Shown: positions 28,169 to 37,587, counted from the stretch's first letter. The stretch: 64,000 nt of DNA from an uncultured Flavobacteriaceae bacterium (GCA_947493175.1 CANLQD010000003.1:124001-188000), one strand, 5' to 3'. Program-made: numbers and translations. The notes: a model not told the origin generated them from the letters alone.

Positions 28169-29494
28169 ATGAAACAAATAATATCATTATCCAAAAAATC
28201 CTTCTTCATGGGACTGTTCCTAATGTTCATGATAGGGGTACACTACGACAGTACTGCGGCCATTTATTTCCAAGACGACCTGCAAAAAACTTCTTTTAAG
28301 CAATACAAGGGGGAAGTACTTGATAAGGACAGCAGAAAACCCTTGGTATTCGCCACACTATCTTTGGAGGGAACCAATATTAGTACTATCAGCAATACCG
28401 AAGGCGAATTCGCCTTAAAAATCCCAACAAATATCTCGGAGGGGAATGTATTGATATCATTCCTTGGTTACAAGACAAGGACCATCCCGTTAACAGACTT
28501 GACCAATGGGAACAACAAAATCTTTATGGAAGTATCGGCCTTGGAGTTGACCGAGGTAAATTTGACCATACCGAAAGATGCAGGTAACTTGGTGCGAGAG
28601 ACATTGAAGAAAAAAGGAGACAACTATTTTGATGACCCTACGTTAATGACTGCTTTTTATAGGGAAACCATTAAAAAGCGAAGAAAAAATATTTCGCTTT
28701 CCGAAGCAGTGGTCAATATTTACAAGACCCCATATAATTCTGATCGTAAAGATGCGGTAAAACTCTACAAAGCCCGGAAAAGTACCGATTATTCAAAATT
28801 GGATACGGTGGCCCTTAAATTACAGGGCGGTCCTTTTAATGCCCTTTTTGTAGATATTATGAAATATCCAGAGTACATTTTTACGGAGGCTTCTTTGGAC
28901 AATTACGACTTTAGTTTTGATCGTTCTACCCGTGTGAACAATAAGCTATTATACGTAGTCAGTTTTAAACAGCGCGCGGGAATCCAGGAACCACTCTACC
29001 AAGGAAAATTATTCATTGATGCCGATCGGAAAATTTTAACCAGTGCTATCTACACCCTGAATATTACGGACAAGGAAAAAGCTGCAAGGCTGTTTGTACG
29101 TAAAAAACCTGCAAAAGCATCGGTTTGGCCAACGGAAGTAGCCTATCGTGTAGACTATAGGGAAAAAGACGGCAAATGGTATTACGGATACAGCAACGTA
29201 CTCTTGGAATTTAAAGTCGACTGGGACAAGAAACTATTTAATTCAGTGTATAGCATGACCTGTGAAATGGCGGTCACCGACTGGGAAAAAAATATCGATG
29301 GAACAACGCCGAAATATAAGGATAGAATGCGATCTTCCATTATTCTAAACGATGAGGCAGTTGGCTTTGCCGACCCTGACTTCTGGGGAGAGTACAATAT
29401 CATCGAACCCGAAAAATCGATCGAATCGGCCATCAAAAAAATACAGCGCCAACTAAGACGTTCCAAAAACCAAGGAGGTACGTCGGCACCATAA
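28169..29494 (+). CDS. Carboxypeptidase-regulatory-like domain envelope protein
   Basis: Exported protein of 441 residues (460 if an in-frame ATG at 28112 is used). The ATG at 28169 is preferred because a signal peptide (MKQIISLSKKSFFMGLFLMF) follows directly. After cleavage, residues about 45-125 form a CarboxypepD_reg-like beta sandwich (YKGEVLDKDSRKPLVFATLSL), as at the N-terminus of many TonB-dependent receptors. The remainder resembles part of the DUF5686 region but lacks a beta-barrel, so it is probably periplasmic. Followed by a strong terminator. Function unknown. Confidence 0.75.
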   Translation: MKQIISLSKKSFFMGLFLMFMIGVHYDSTAAIYFQDDLQKTSFKQYKGEVLDKDSRKPLVFATLSLEGTNISTISNTEGEFALKIPTNISEGNVLISFLGYKTRTIPLTDLTNGNNKIFMEVSALELTEVNLTIPKDAGNLVRETLKKKGDNYFDDPTLMTAFYRETIKKRRKNISLSEAVVNIYKTPYNSDRKDAVKLYKARKSTDYSKLDTVALKLQGGPFNALFVDIMKYPEYIFTEASLDNYDFSFDRSTRVNNKLLYVVSFKQRAGIQEPLYQGKLFIDADRKILTSAIYTLNITDKEKAARLFVRKKPAKASVWPTEVAYRVDYREKDGKWYYGYSNVLLEFKVDWDKKLFNSVYSMTCEMAVTDWEKNIDGTTPKYKDRMRSSIILNDEAVGFADPDFWGEYNIIEPEKSIESAIKKIQRQLRRSKNQGGTSAP

Positions 29495-29516
29495 CCACTT
29501 ACGCAAACAAGCTCTA

Positions 29517-29554
29517 AAAGCCGCTATCGGATAGGTTCGATAGTGGCTTTTTTT
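29517..29554 (+). terminator. Terminator after the CarboxypepD_reg-like gene
   Basis: Arms AAAGCCGCTATCG and CGATAGTGGCTTT (29517-29529, 29538-29550) pair with one G-T wobble, and Ts follow. Confidence 0.9.
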
Positions 29555-29867
29555 ATATTACATAGAGGGATAATCCCTTTCATTTCAACGGTTTGAAGAA
29601 AAAGAGCAACCCTATTTTGAAACAACCAAGACTAACCATTTTTCACAGACACCTTACAAATAGCAATCGCCATAACCGAAAAATCTATAGGCCTCCAATA
29701 CACGCCCCTGTTTTCAGGGAGTACTATTTCACTGAAACCTTTGTAATCGCTATACCAAAGTTCTTTCATATTTGTAACCGAAAACCTCATCTCCCAAAAC
29801 CAAATAAATTAAAAAAATCAGCGTTTACTTTTTAACTTTCATACGTACACCAATTAAAATTCCACAC
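29555..29867. other. Intergenic stretch without a supported gene
   Basis: An 80-codon TTG-started frame (29593-29835) exists, but its composition is that of A+T-rich noncoding DNA and it matches no family I know. A weak promoter-like TAACTTTC lies near 29835 before the 390-residue protein gene. Nothing else is seen. Confidence 0.5.
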
Positions 29868-31040
29868 ATGAAAAACGTATTACCCAGATTCCAAAGACCC
29901 TTACAAGGAATCGACGAACCAAGAACCGATGTCTCGTATTGGGACAAAGCAATGGATGCTTACGACGCCAAAAATCATAGGCTCGCACTTATTGAAACCA
30001 TCAACTATATCAACCCGGAAATTCTATCGAGGAAGGATACCAGTGGGGATATAGCCATCGTTCATAATCAGGGTTCAGCGGAAATACAGGTAAACATTGA
30101 TCAAAATACCTTTTCAGTAAAGGCACCTTTCCTCAAAATAACCGAGTCTACCAACAAAGTGGCCTTATACCGCAAAGTGGCCGAAGTGAATTTTGCTCCA
30201 CTGACACTTGCACAGATACATCTTACGGACAAGGAACTTTGGTTCGAATATGCGATGCCAATTGCGCTATGTCAACCTTATAAGGTTTATGATGTGCTTC
30301 GTGAAATCTCTGTATTCGCAGACGATTATGACGACGATTTCGCAGAAAAATACAAAGCTGAATTTTACAAAGAACCCAACACACAACCTTTGACCGGGGA
30401 AGAAGCGGAACAGGCATGGCAACAGATACAGAACATTCTCGAAGACTATAAAAACTACAGTGCTTTTTTCAAAGAAAAAAGATGGAACGATTTCCAATGG
30501 GATATTACCGTTATCTCAATACTTAAAATCGTTAACATGCCCTATACCCATGGTACCTTACGCACCAAATTACAGGAATATGTGACCAACATGTTCGACA
30601 ATAATATCGATTTTCAATATCGAATAGACCGTGGAACCAATTTTATGCAAGAGCTTTGTGGAAAATCGAAAGAGGACTTCTTGAAAGACCTGTATCATGC
30701 AGACGCTTTTATCTCGCTTAAATGGCGTAGTTCGGTACAGATTCTTCAGGACGAAGTAAAACGTTTTGAAAATACGGTAAACTCTTATGTAAAAAATCAA
30801 GACAATTTTTCGCTATGCTACTACCTACAGTATAACTTCTTATACATGCTTTACAACTTTAACGTAGAGGAACACCAAAAAAATGCCATTTACAATGTGC
30901 TAGAGCAAGTTTCGGGGCTAGAACCCAACCTAGCGGCGCCAAAATTACTTAAAACCTATTATGCCTTTTTAGATGGTAAAAACCACACTACGGCAAACAA
31001 GGCCAAAGGCAAAGGATTTTTCGCCAAACTTTTTGGATAA
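29868..31040 (+). CDS. Unknown 390-residue cytosolic protein, partner of the trypsin-like protease
   Basis: I do not recognise a named family. No signal peptide or membrane helix is present. Residues about 60-150 alternate strands and helices (VNIDQNTFSVKAPFLKI, then LWFEYAMPIALCQPYKVYDV) in a way that recalls the YbjN/type III chaperone-like fold. Residues about 175-370 are mostly helical and rich in aromatic residues. The C-terminus is basic and Gly-rich (KAKGKGFFAKLFG). It lies 23 bases upstream of the protease gene, and the protease C-terminus may carry a similar fold, so the two probably form a complex. The fold resemblance is judged by eye and is tentative. Confidence 0.6.
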   Translation: MKNVLPRFQRPLQGIDEPRTDVSYWDKAMDAYDAKNHRLALIETINYINPEILSRKDTSGDIAIVHNQGSAEIQVNIDQNTFSVKAPFLKITESTNKVALYRKVAEVNFAPLTLAQIHLTDKELWFEYAMPIALCQPYKVYDVLREISVFADDYDDDFAEKYKAEFYKEPNTQPLTGEEAEQAWQQIQNILEDYKNYSAFFKEKRWNDFQWDITVISILKIVNMPYTHGTLRTKLQEYVTNMFDNNIDFQYRIDRGTNFMQELCGKSKEDFLKDLYHADAFISLKWRSSVQILQDEVKRFENTVNSYVKNQDNFSLCYYLQYNFLYMLYNFNVEEHQKNAIYNVLEQVSGLEPNLAAPKLLKTYYAFLDGKNHTTANKAKGKGFFAKLFG

Positions 31041-31063
31041 TCAACCCTAACAAAGACAATCGA

Positions 31064-32134
31064 ATGGAAAATATTAAAAAATCAGTTTTTAAAATCATTA
31101 CGGCATCTGGGACGGGCAGTGGTTTTACCGTAAGTGGAAAAAATATCATCATCACCAACTATCACGTTGTGGCCGGTGAAAAAACCGTGGCTATCGAAGA
31201 CTACAAGAAAGATCGTTTTGTGGCGAATGTGGTCATGGTGAACCCAGAAGTAGATTTGGCCTTCTTGCATGTTGACGGCTTTGAGAATACCGAAACCGAC
31301 ATCACCCTAGAAGAAGATGTGGTTATCATGAACACCCATAAAGTGTATATCAATGGCTATCCTTTTGGGATGCCATATACCATTACGGAAGGTATTATTT
31401 CTTCGACCCACCAACCGATGGGCTCGAGACATTTCATCCAGACAGATGCTGCGGTAAACCCGGGAAACTCGGGCGGACCCATGCTAAACGAGGCTGGCAA
31501 CCTTATCGGGGTAACTACCTCCAAGTTTACCAATGCTGATAATGTTGGTTTTGGAATTAAACATTCGGACCTGATCAAGGAAATCAAGGATTTCACCTAT
31601 GTTGACAACGCCTACCGGGTAAAATGCAACTCGTGCGATACCTATACGGTAGAACAAAGCGAATTCTGTAATAATTGTGGCAACAATATGGACATCTCTA
31701 TTTGGGAGGAGTTTGAAAAGAGCCATTTTGCCAACTTTGTAGAGGAGGCCCTTACCGAACTGGGAATGAACCCTGTAATCGGAAGAGCCGGGAAAGATTT
31801 TTGGGAATTCCATCAAGGTAGTGCGTTGATTAGAATATTTGTTTTTAAACGCGATTATTTGGTGGCTACCTCACCTTTGAACAAGCTTCCTAAAACCAAT
31901 CTAAGTGAGTTGATGGAATATCTGTTGGGAAACAATGTGAGTCCGTATACACTTGGCATCCATGAAAACAAGATTTTCTTGTCGTACCGCACCCATCTGT
32001 CGGATATCTTTACCGATCACGCAGAAAGCATCAAGGACAACATCAAAAATTTGGCGTTAAAAGCCGATGATCTGGATAATTTTTTCATGGATACCTACGG
32101 ATGCGAGATGTCTATGGAATCCAAAGATGCATAG
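31064..32134 (+). CDS. Cytosolic trypsin-like serine protease with zinc ribbon
   Basis: Protein of 356 residues without a signal peptide, so probably intracellular, which is unusual for an HtrA/trypsin-like enzyme. The catalytic triad is complete: H34 in TNYHVVAG, D64 in PEVDLAFLHV, S136 in NPGNSGGPM. A four-Cys zinc ribbon follows (C188xxC191 and C202xxC205). The C-terminal 130 residues (ELMEYLLGNNVSPYTLGIHE) resemble the YbjN/type III chaperone-like fold hinted at in the upstream partner. No PDZ domain is present. The layout suggests a protease whose zinc ribbon and C-terminal domain bind a partner or target. Role unknown; regulated proteolysis under stress is one possibility. Confidence 0.8.
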   Translation: MENIKKSVFKIITASGTGSGFTVSGKNIIITNYHVVAGEKTVAIEDYKKDRFVANVVMVNPEVDLAFLHVDGFENTETDITLEEDVVIMNTHKVYINGYPFGMPYTITEGIISSTHQPMGSRHFIQTDAAVNPGNSGGPMLNEAGNLIGVTTSKFTNADNVGFGIKHSDLIKEIKDFTYVDNAYRVKCNSCDTYTVEQSEFCNNCGNNMDISIWEEFEKSHFANFVEEALTELGMNPVIGRAGKDFWEFHQGSALIRIFVFKRDYLVATSPLNKLPKTNLSELMEYLLGNNVSPYTLGIHENKIFLSYRTHLSDIFTDHAESIKDNIKNLALKADDLDNFFMDTYGCEMSMESKDA

Positions 32135-32171
32135 ATCAGAACTCCAAGCGAAATAAGTTTGTTTATCAGTA

Positions 32172-32229
32172 GCACGCAACAGGGTTGAACGATTCTTCGT
32201 TTAAACACGAGAAGGCTCACGCTGTTGCG
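32172..32229. repeat. Inverted repeat in the convergent gap between the protease gene and recQ
   Basis: Outer arms CGCAACAG (32175-32182) and CTGTTGCG (32222-32229) enclose a weaker inner hairpin around GTTTAAAC. There is no T run on either side, so it is not an obvious terminator. It may be a structured 3' end or a protein-binding site. Confidence 0.4.
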
Positions 32230-32297
32230 CGTTACAGCTCATTAAATCCAAAAGTGTATTAAGGTAAACTATATCCTTGTTTGTAGGAGAGAAATGT

Positions 32298-34511
32298 TTA
32301 GTTGGCTACCTCACTGATAAACTTCAGACGGTACAAACGCAGTTCTTCATCCTCGTAGTCTCCATCGAACTCGGCCAATGCGGTTTCGATATCATCTGTT
32401 TCGGCTTCCAAAAAATACTCGTGTATTTCTTCCTGTTGATCTTCATCGAAAAGTTCATCGATCCAGTATCCAAGATGTAGCTTCGTACCGCTAAAAACAA
32501 TTTGTTCCATTTCCTTGATTAGCTCATCAAGCTCAATACCCTTGGCAGCGGCAATATCGTCGAGCGGTAATTTACGATCAATATTCTGTATGATATAGAG
32601 TTTGAGGGCCGAATTGGCCCCTGTTGACTTTACCACCAAATCGTCTGGGCGAACAATCTCATTTTCCTGTACGTAGTTGGCGATGAAATCTACAAAAGGT
32701 TGTCCGTACTTTTTTGCTTTTCCTTCCCCTACTCCATAGATATTCTGTAGTTCTGTCAGATTGATCGGATATTTCAGTGCCATATCTTGCAACGACGGGT
32801 CTTGAAATACTACAAACGGGGGTACTTCCAGCTTATCGGCCTGGGCCTTTCGTAAATTTTTTAATTGCTTCAGCAAACGCTCGTCACTTATACCCACACC
32901 TTTGGCGGCACTAACGATAGCGTCGTTCTGTTGTTCGCTGTAAGAGTGGTCTTTGGTCATCATAAACGAACTAGGGGATTTAAGGAACTCCCTGCCTTTA
33001 TCGGTTAGCTGCAACACTCCGTATTGTTCTATTTCCTTATTCAAAAGTCCGGCCACCAGAACTTGTCTTATCAAGGCCATCCAATAACCCTTGTCTTTAT
33101 GGGAACCGATTCCAAAAACGGCCTTCTCGTTTGTTTTGTGGGAAGCCATCATGGCATTCACCTTTCCTACAAGGGTCTTTACGATTTCTTTTGACTTGAA
33201 TTTTTCGTTGGTCGCCTGAACGACTTGAATCAATTTTACGACCTCGTCCTTGGCCTCTTCCTTCTCTTTGGGGTTTCGTACGTTATCATCCATATCGGCA
33301 CCCGCACCGTTTACCTCGTCGAATTCCTCGCCAAAATAATGGAGTATAAATTTTCTACGCGACATGGAGGTCTCCGCATAGGCAACTACTTCTTGCAATA
33401 GGGCATTCCCGATTTCTTGCTCCGCAACCGGTTTGCCAGACATGAACTTTTCTAGTTTCTCGATATCCTTATAGGCGTAAAAAGCCAAACAATGCCCTTC
33501 ACCACCATCCCTACCGGCACGACCGGTTTCTTGGTAATAGCTCTCAATACTTTTAGGGATATCGTGATGAATTACAAAGCGAACATCCGGTTTGTCAATA
33601 CCCATCCCGAAGGCAATGGTGGCCACGACCACATCAACATCTTGCATCAAGAACATATCTTGGTACTTGGAACGGGTTTTGGCATCAAAACCTGCATGAT
33701 ACGGAACCGCACTGACCCCGTTCACTTGCAATACCTGGGCCAATTCTTCGACCCTTTTTCGGCTCAAACAATACACAATACCGGATTTACCGGCATTCTT
33801 TTTTACAAATCGAATAATATCGGCATCTACATTGGCCGTTTTAGGCCGTACCTCATAAAAAAGATTGGGTCTGTTGAAGGATTCCTTGAAGACTTTGGCA
33901 CCACCAATTCCCAGGTTTTTTATAATATCTTCTTGCACCTTGGGAGTGGCTGTGGCAGTTAATGCTATAATAGGTATGTCACTTCCCAAACGATTAACGA
34001 TGGTTCGTAGATTTCGATATTCTGGCCTAAAATCATGGCCCCATTCAGAGATGCAATGGGCCTCATCGACAGCCAAAAAAGAAATGGTCACCGATTGTAA
34101 AAAATCTACATATTCGGCCTTGGTCAACGACTCTGGAGCAACATATAGGAGTTTGGTAACCCCGGAGGTAATGTCTTCCTTTACTGTTTTTACCTCTGAT
34201 TTGGTGAGGGAAGAATTTAACACATGGGCAATACCGTTTTCTGAGGAGATACCTCGAATGGCATCGACCTGATTTTTCATAAGGGCGATCAAAGGAGAAA
34301 CCACAATGGCGGTACCTTCTTGCATAAGTGCAGGTAATTGGTAGCAGAGCGATTTACCCCCGCCAGTGGGCATAATTACAAAAGTATTCGCACGGTTTAA
34401 GATATTCTGGACCACATCTTGTTGGAGGCCCTTGAAGGTGGAGAAACCAAAATATTGTTTGAGGGGAGCATGTAAATCTATTGCTTTCACAGCTGTTCTA
34501 GTCTTTTCCAT
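32298..34511 (-). CDS. recQ: ATP-dependent DNA helicase RecQ
   Basis: Superfamily 2 helicase of 737 residues with a full RecQ layout. The helicase core has Walker A MPTGGGKSL, DEAH box VDEAHCISEWGHDFRPEY and motif VI QETGRAGRDG. It is followed by a RecQ C-terminal region and an HRDC-like domain (about 530-620). The zinc-binding segment is unusual: in TSMSRRKFILHYFGEEFDEVN and the residues after it (about 378-416) none of the four expected Cys remain. From memory this loss is shared by flavobacterial RecQ proteins, so the protein is probably functional. It acts in recombination and fork repair. Divergent from kdsD. Confidence 0.92.
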   Translation of the reverse strand: MEKTRTAVKAIDLHAPLKQYFGFSTFKGLQQDVVQNILNRANTFVIMPTGGGKSLCYQLPALMQEGTAIVVSPLIALMKNQVDAIRGISSENGIAHVLNSSLTKSEVKTVKEDITSGVTKLLYVAPESLTKAEYVDFLQSVTISFLAVDEAHCISEWGHDFRPEYRNLRTIVNRLGSDIPIIALTATATPKVQEDIIKNLGIGGAKVFKESFNRPNLFYEVRPKTANVDADIIRFVKKNAGKSGIVYCLSRKRVEELAQVLQVNGVSAVPYHAGFDAKTRSKYQDMFLMQDVDVVVATIAFGMGIDKPDVRFVIHHDIPKSIESYYQETGRAGRDGGEGHCLAFYAYKDIEKLEKFMSGKPVAEQEIGNALLQEVVAYAETSMSRRKFILHYFGEEFDEVNGAGADMDDNVRNPKEKEEAKDEVVKLIQVVQATNEKFKSKEIVKTLVGKVNAMMASHKTNEKAVFGIGSHKDKGYWMALIRQVLVAGLLNKEIEQYGVLQLTDKGREFLKSPSSFMMTKDHSYSEQQNDAIVSAAKGVGISDERLLKQLKNLRKAQADKLEVPPFVVFQDPSLQDMALKYPINLTELQNIYGVGEGKAKKYGQPFVDFIANYVQENEIVRPDDLVVKSTGANSALKLYIIQNIDRKLPLDDIAAAKGIELDELIKEMEQIVFSGTKLHLGYWIDELFDEDQQEEIHEYFLEAETDDIETALAEFDGDYEDEELRLYRLKFISEVAN

Positions 34512-34614
34512 GGGGGAACTAAGTCTATCGTATGTTTAATCAATTCCTTAAGATACCAATTTTTAATCTTTTTAAAGCAGAAATCGCGCCAAATCAATTT
34601 ATACCGATTTAAAA

Positions 34615-34643
34615 TTGCGATACGTTAAGATTGTGTAGTTTTG
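34615..34643 (+). promoter_or_regulatory. Promoter of kdsD-tatC
   Basis: TTG (34615-34617), an 18-base spacer and TAGTTTTG (34636-34643) match the Bacteroidetes consensus. Transcription would start near 34648, about 50 bases before the kdsD start. Confidence 0.7.
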
Positions 34644-34698
34644 TATTCTAAATATAAGACATTCTTTTAGACCGCCACCATATAATTTTATAATTACG

Positions 34699-35664
34699 TT
34701 GAAGCAACCCCAGGCTATACTTGACATAGCAAAGAAAACTATAGGAATGCAAAGTGAAGCCATTCAACATGTGGCTACCTTGCTCGATAATGATTTTTCA
34801 GCTGCCGTAAACTGTATTTTTGCCTCACAGGGCAGGGTAGTCGTTTCGGGCATCGGAAAAAGTGCCATTATTGCGTCTAAAATCGTCGCTACCCTTAACT
34901 CTACGGGAACCCCAGCTATTTTTATGCACGCCGGTGACGCTATTCACGGTGATTTGGGAACCATTCAGGAAAACGATGTGGTTATATGCATCTCCAAAAG
35001 TGGAAGTACCCCAGAAATCAAAATGTTGGTACCACTGATCAAAAGGGGAAAGAACAAATTGATCGGTATGACCGGTAATCCCGATTCTTTTTTGGCACAA
35101 CAGGCAGACTTTGTTTTGAACACCTTTGTTTCCAAGGAAGCTTGCCCCAATAACCTGGCACCCACGACAAGTACCACCGCCCAACTCGTTATGGGAGATG
35201 CCTTGGCCATCTGCTTGTTAGAATTACGTGGCTTTAGCAGTAAGGATTTTGCAAAATACCACCCCGGAGGTGCCTTGGGTAAAAGACTCTATTTAACCGT
35301 AGCAGATATCGTGAGGGGCAACCAAAAACCCTTTGTGACCGTTGATACCGATATTAAACAGGTTATCGTAGAGATTTCGGAAAAAATGTTGGGTGTTGCA
35401 GCGGTTCTGGAGAACAATAGGATTGTTGGTGTCGTGACCGATGGGGATATTCGTAGGATGCTGAACAAGTATGATTCGATCAATGGTCTTACCGCAAAAG
35501 ACATCATGACCCGAAATCCCAAGACAATCGATATGGACGTACTGGCCGTTAAGGCCCTGGAATCGATGCAAGATAAGGGAATCTCACAATTATTGGCGGT
35601 AAAGGAAAATCGGTACGAAGGGGTGGTACACCTGCATAATCTAATCAACGAAGGTATCTTATAA
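34699..35664 (+). CDS. kdsD: Arabinose-5-phosphate isomerase (KpsF/GutQ family)
   Basis: Interconverts ribulose-5-phosphate and arabinose-5-phosphate for Kdo and lipopolysaccharide synthesis. The protein has 321 residues, as usual. A SIS domain spans about 35-170 (VVSGIGKSAIIASKI, CISKSGSTPEI) and a CBS pair about 200-320. The start is a TTG, the only start codon giving the family N-terminus. The stop TAA overlaps the tatC ATG by one base, so the genes form an operon. lptB, another lipopolysaccharide gene, lies 1 kb downstream. Confidence 0.93.
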   Translation: MKQPQAILDIAKKTIGMQSEAIQHVATLLDNDFSAAVNCIFASQGRVVVSGIGKSAIIASKIVATLNSTGTPAIFMHAGDAIHGDLGTIQENDVVICISKSGSTPEIKMLVPLIKRGKNKLIGMTGNPDSFLAQQADFVLNTFVSKEACPNNLAPTTSTTAQLVMGDALAICLLELRGFSSKDFAKYHPGGALGKRLYLTVADIVRGNQKPFVTVDTDIKQVIVEISEKMLGVAAVLENNRIVGVVTDGDIRRMLNKYDSINGLTAKDIMTRNPKTIDMDVLAVKALESMQDKGISQLLAVKENRYEGVVHLHNLINEGIL

Positions 35665-36521
35665 TGGCTAAGACGAAGACTGCGAACCCGAACGAAATGT
35701 CGTTCCTTGATCATTTGGAAGAATTACGCTGGCACTTGATTCGCTCCGTAGCAGCTGTTGTAATTATAGGGAGTGTCGCTTTTTTGATGAAGGATTTCAT
35801 TTTCGATACGGTGTTGTTCGGTCCGAAAAAAATGGATTTTCCCACCTACCGTTTTTTTTGCACCATGGCTACTCTTTTCGGGATCGATTCTGACTTCTGT
35901 GGCGATGAATTTCCATTCACTATCCAAAGTCGTCTCATGTCCGGTCAGTTTTCGGCCCATATCTGGACCTCTATTTGGGCCGGTTTCATCGTTGGTTTCC
36001 CCTATGTGCTTTACGAAATGTGGAAGTTCATAAGCCCCGGTCTTTATGAAAAAGAACGAAAAAATTCCAGAGGGTTTATCGTCATTGCCTCCTTACTCTT
36101 TTTCATGGGTGCCCTTTTTGGTTACTATGTGGTAGCTCCCTTGTCTATTAGTTTCTTAGGCTCCTACCAAGTAAGTTCCGAAGTTACCAATGAATTCGAC
36201 TTGGCTTCCTATGTCGCCGCTGTACGAACTTCGGTGATTGCCTGTGGACTCATTTTTGAACTTCCCATCATTGTGTATTTCCTTACAAAAGTAGGCCTGG
36301 TGACACCAGAAATACTCAAGAAATATCGAAAAATATCTTTGGTAGTGGTCCTAATTCTTGCAGCCGTTATAACGCCCCCGGATGTAACCAGCCAAATCGT
36401 GGTAGCTGTTCCCATTTTGATTTTATATCAAGTAAGCATCTTCGTTTCGCGCCGAGTACTAAAAAATGAGGCTAAAAAAGCGGCAAAAACAAAAAAGACC
36501 GGAACGGACGTCTCAAAATGA
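35664..36521 (+). CDS. tatC: Sec-independent protein translocase TatC
   Basis: Integral inner-membrane protein of 285 residues with about six transmembrane helices and the TatC signatures MSFLDHLEELRWHLIRS near the start and SPGLYEKERK near residue 123. TatC recognises twin-arginine signal peptides. The Gfo/Idh/MocA protein at 48.5 kb, with SRRKFL, is a likely client. Like other Bacteroidetes TatC proteins it has an insertion between the first two helices (about 50-90). The start overlaps the kdsD stop; the basic C-terminal tail is cytosolic. Confidence 0.95.
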   Translation: MAKTKTANPNEMSFLDHLEELRWHLIRSVAAVVIIGSVAFLMKDFIFDTVLFGPKKMDFPTYRFFCTMATLFGIDSDFCGDEFPFTIQSRLMSGQFSAHIWTSIWAGFIVGFPYVLYEMWKFISPGLYEKERKNSRGFIVIASLLFFMGALFGYYVVAPLSISFLGSYQVSSEVTNEFDLASYVAAVRTSVIACGLIFELPIIVYFLTKVGLVTPEILKKYRKISLVVVLILAAVITPPDVTSQIVVAVPILILYQVSIFVSRRVLKNEAKKAAKTKKTGTDVSK

Positions 36522-36658
36522 GGCAACTAGGGATATAAGGTTAAAAAAAGGGTAATTCTTTTCGGTTGAAAGTGGTAATGGTTAGTTTTGGATGGTTAAG
36601 TAAGAGGAAAAAGATTGCAATACAACCGAATACAGCATTTTTATGGTTGAAAATTGTG

Positions 36659-36678
36659 TTTGACATTTGAATTTGAGA
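36659..36678 (+). repeat. TTGAAN-type repeat tract before lptB (site A)
   Basis: Short tract of TTTGAC, ATTTGA and ATTTGA units ending directly at the lptB ATG. It is the shortest of four such tracts in the window (the others are at 40.7, 43.5 and 62.9 kb). Confidence 0.55.
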
Positions 36679-37419
36679 ATGAAACTGAGGGCAGAAAATA
36701 TCATGAAAACCTACAGCGGCCGTCAAGTGGTACGAGGTATTTCGTTGGAGGTAAACCAAGGGGAAATCATCGGGCTGCTAGGACCTAACGGTGCCGGAAA
36801 AACCACTTCTTTCTACATGATCGTAGGGCTTGTGAAACCCAATGGGGGAAAGATTTTTCTAGATGATATGGAAATTACCAAATTCCCCATGTACAAAAGG
36901 GCTCAAAATGGTATTGGATATTTGGCCCAAGAAGCTTCCGTTTTTAGAAAATTAAGTATTGAAAAAAATATATTAAGTGTTCTGCAACTCACCAAACTGA
37001 GCAAAAAAGAGCAGTTAATGAAAATGGAATCGCTCATCGAGGAATTCGGCCTTGGCCATATTCGAAAGAATCGTGGGGATCTTTTGTCGGGTGGTGAACG
37101 ACGACGTACGGAAATTGCAAGGGCACTGGCAACAGACCCTAAGTTTATTTTGTTGGACGAACCTTTCGCGGGGGTAGATCCGGTGGCCGTTGAAGACATT
37201 CAACGCATTGTGGCACAACTCAAAAATAAGAATATCGGTATTCTCATCACCGACCACAACGTACAGGAAACATTGGCCATTACCGAACGATCTTACCTAA
37301 TGTTCGAAGGCGGCATCTTAAAATCGGGACATCCCGAGGATTTAGCGGCAGATGAGATGGTACGCAAAGTATACCTGGGACAGAATTTTGAACTTCGTAA
37401 AAAGAAACTGGATTTTTAG
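36679..37419 (+). CDS. lptB: Lipopolysaccharide export ABC transporter ATP-binding protein
   Basis: Cytosolic ATPase of 246 residues that powers the LptB2FGC lipopolysaccharide extractor. Walker A (GPNGAGKTT), signature [15 protein letters not shown], Walker B ([13 protein letters not shown]) and switch His (ITDHNVQET) are all present, in the LptB-specific form. The ATG at 36679 is chosen over an in-frame TTG four codons earlier because relatives begin [13 protein letters not shown] hexamer-like repeat tract runs up to the start codon. No other lpt gene is adjacent. Confidence 0.93.
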   Translation: MKLRAENIMKTYSGRQVVRGISLEVNQGEIIGLLGPNGAGKTTSFYMIVGLVKPNGGKIFLDDMEITKFPMYKRAQNGIGYLAQEASVFRKLSIEKNILSVLQLTKLSKKEQLMKMESLIEEFGLGHIRKNRGDLLSGGERRRTEIARALATDPKFILLDEPFAGVDPVAVEDIQRIVAQLKNKNIGILITDHNVQETLAITERSYLMFEGGILKSGHPEDLAADEMVRKVYLGQNFELRKKKLDF

Positions 37420-37587
37420 GGTCTATTTAGGAATTTGTAGTTAGAATTGTTAACGGTTGTTTTTGATGCAGTTTGAGACATAATTTTTAAGCATAGCCAT
37501 AGCTACTATTTAAAATTATTACGAAAAAATGCGCAAAAAGAGACCTAACAAAACAATTCAAAAATTCCTAAACGGGTTCTTGGACCT

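Noticed and set aside
29593..29835. 80-codon TTG-started ORF between 28.2 kb and 29.9 kb genes
   Set aside because: Composition (Lys, Asn, His, Pro, Phe) is that of A+T-rich noncoding DNA, no promoter sits before it, and nothing in it is recognised.
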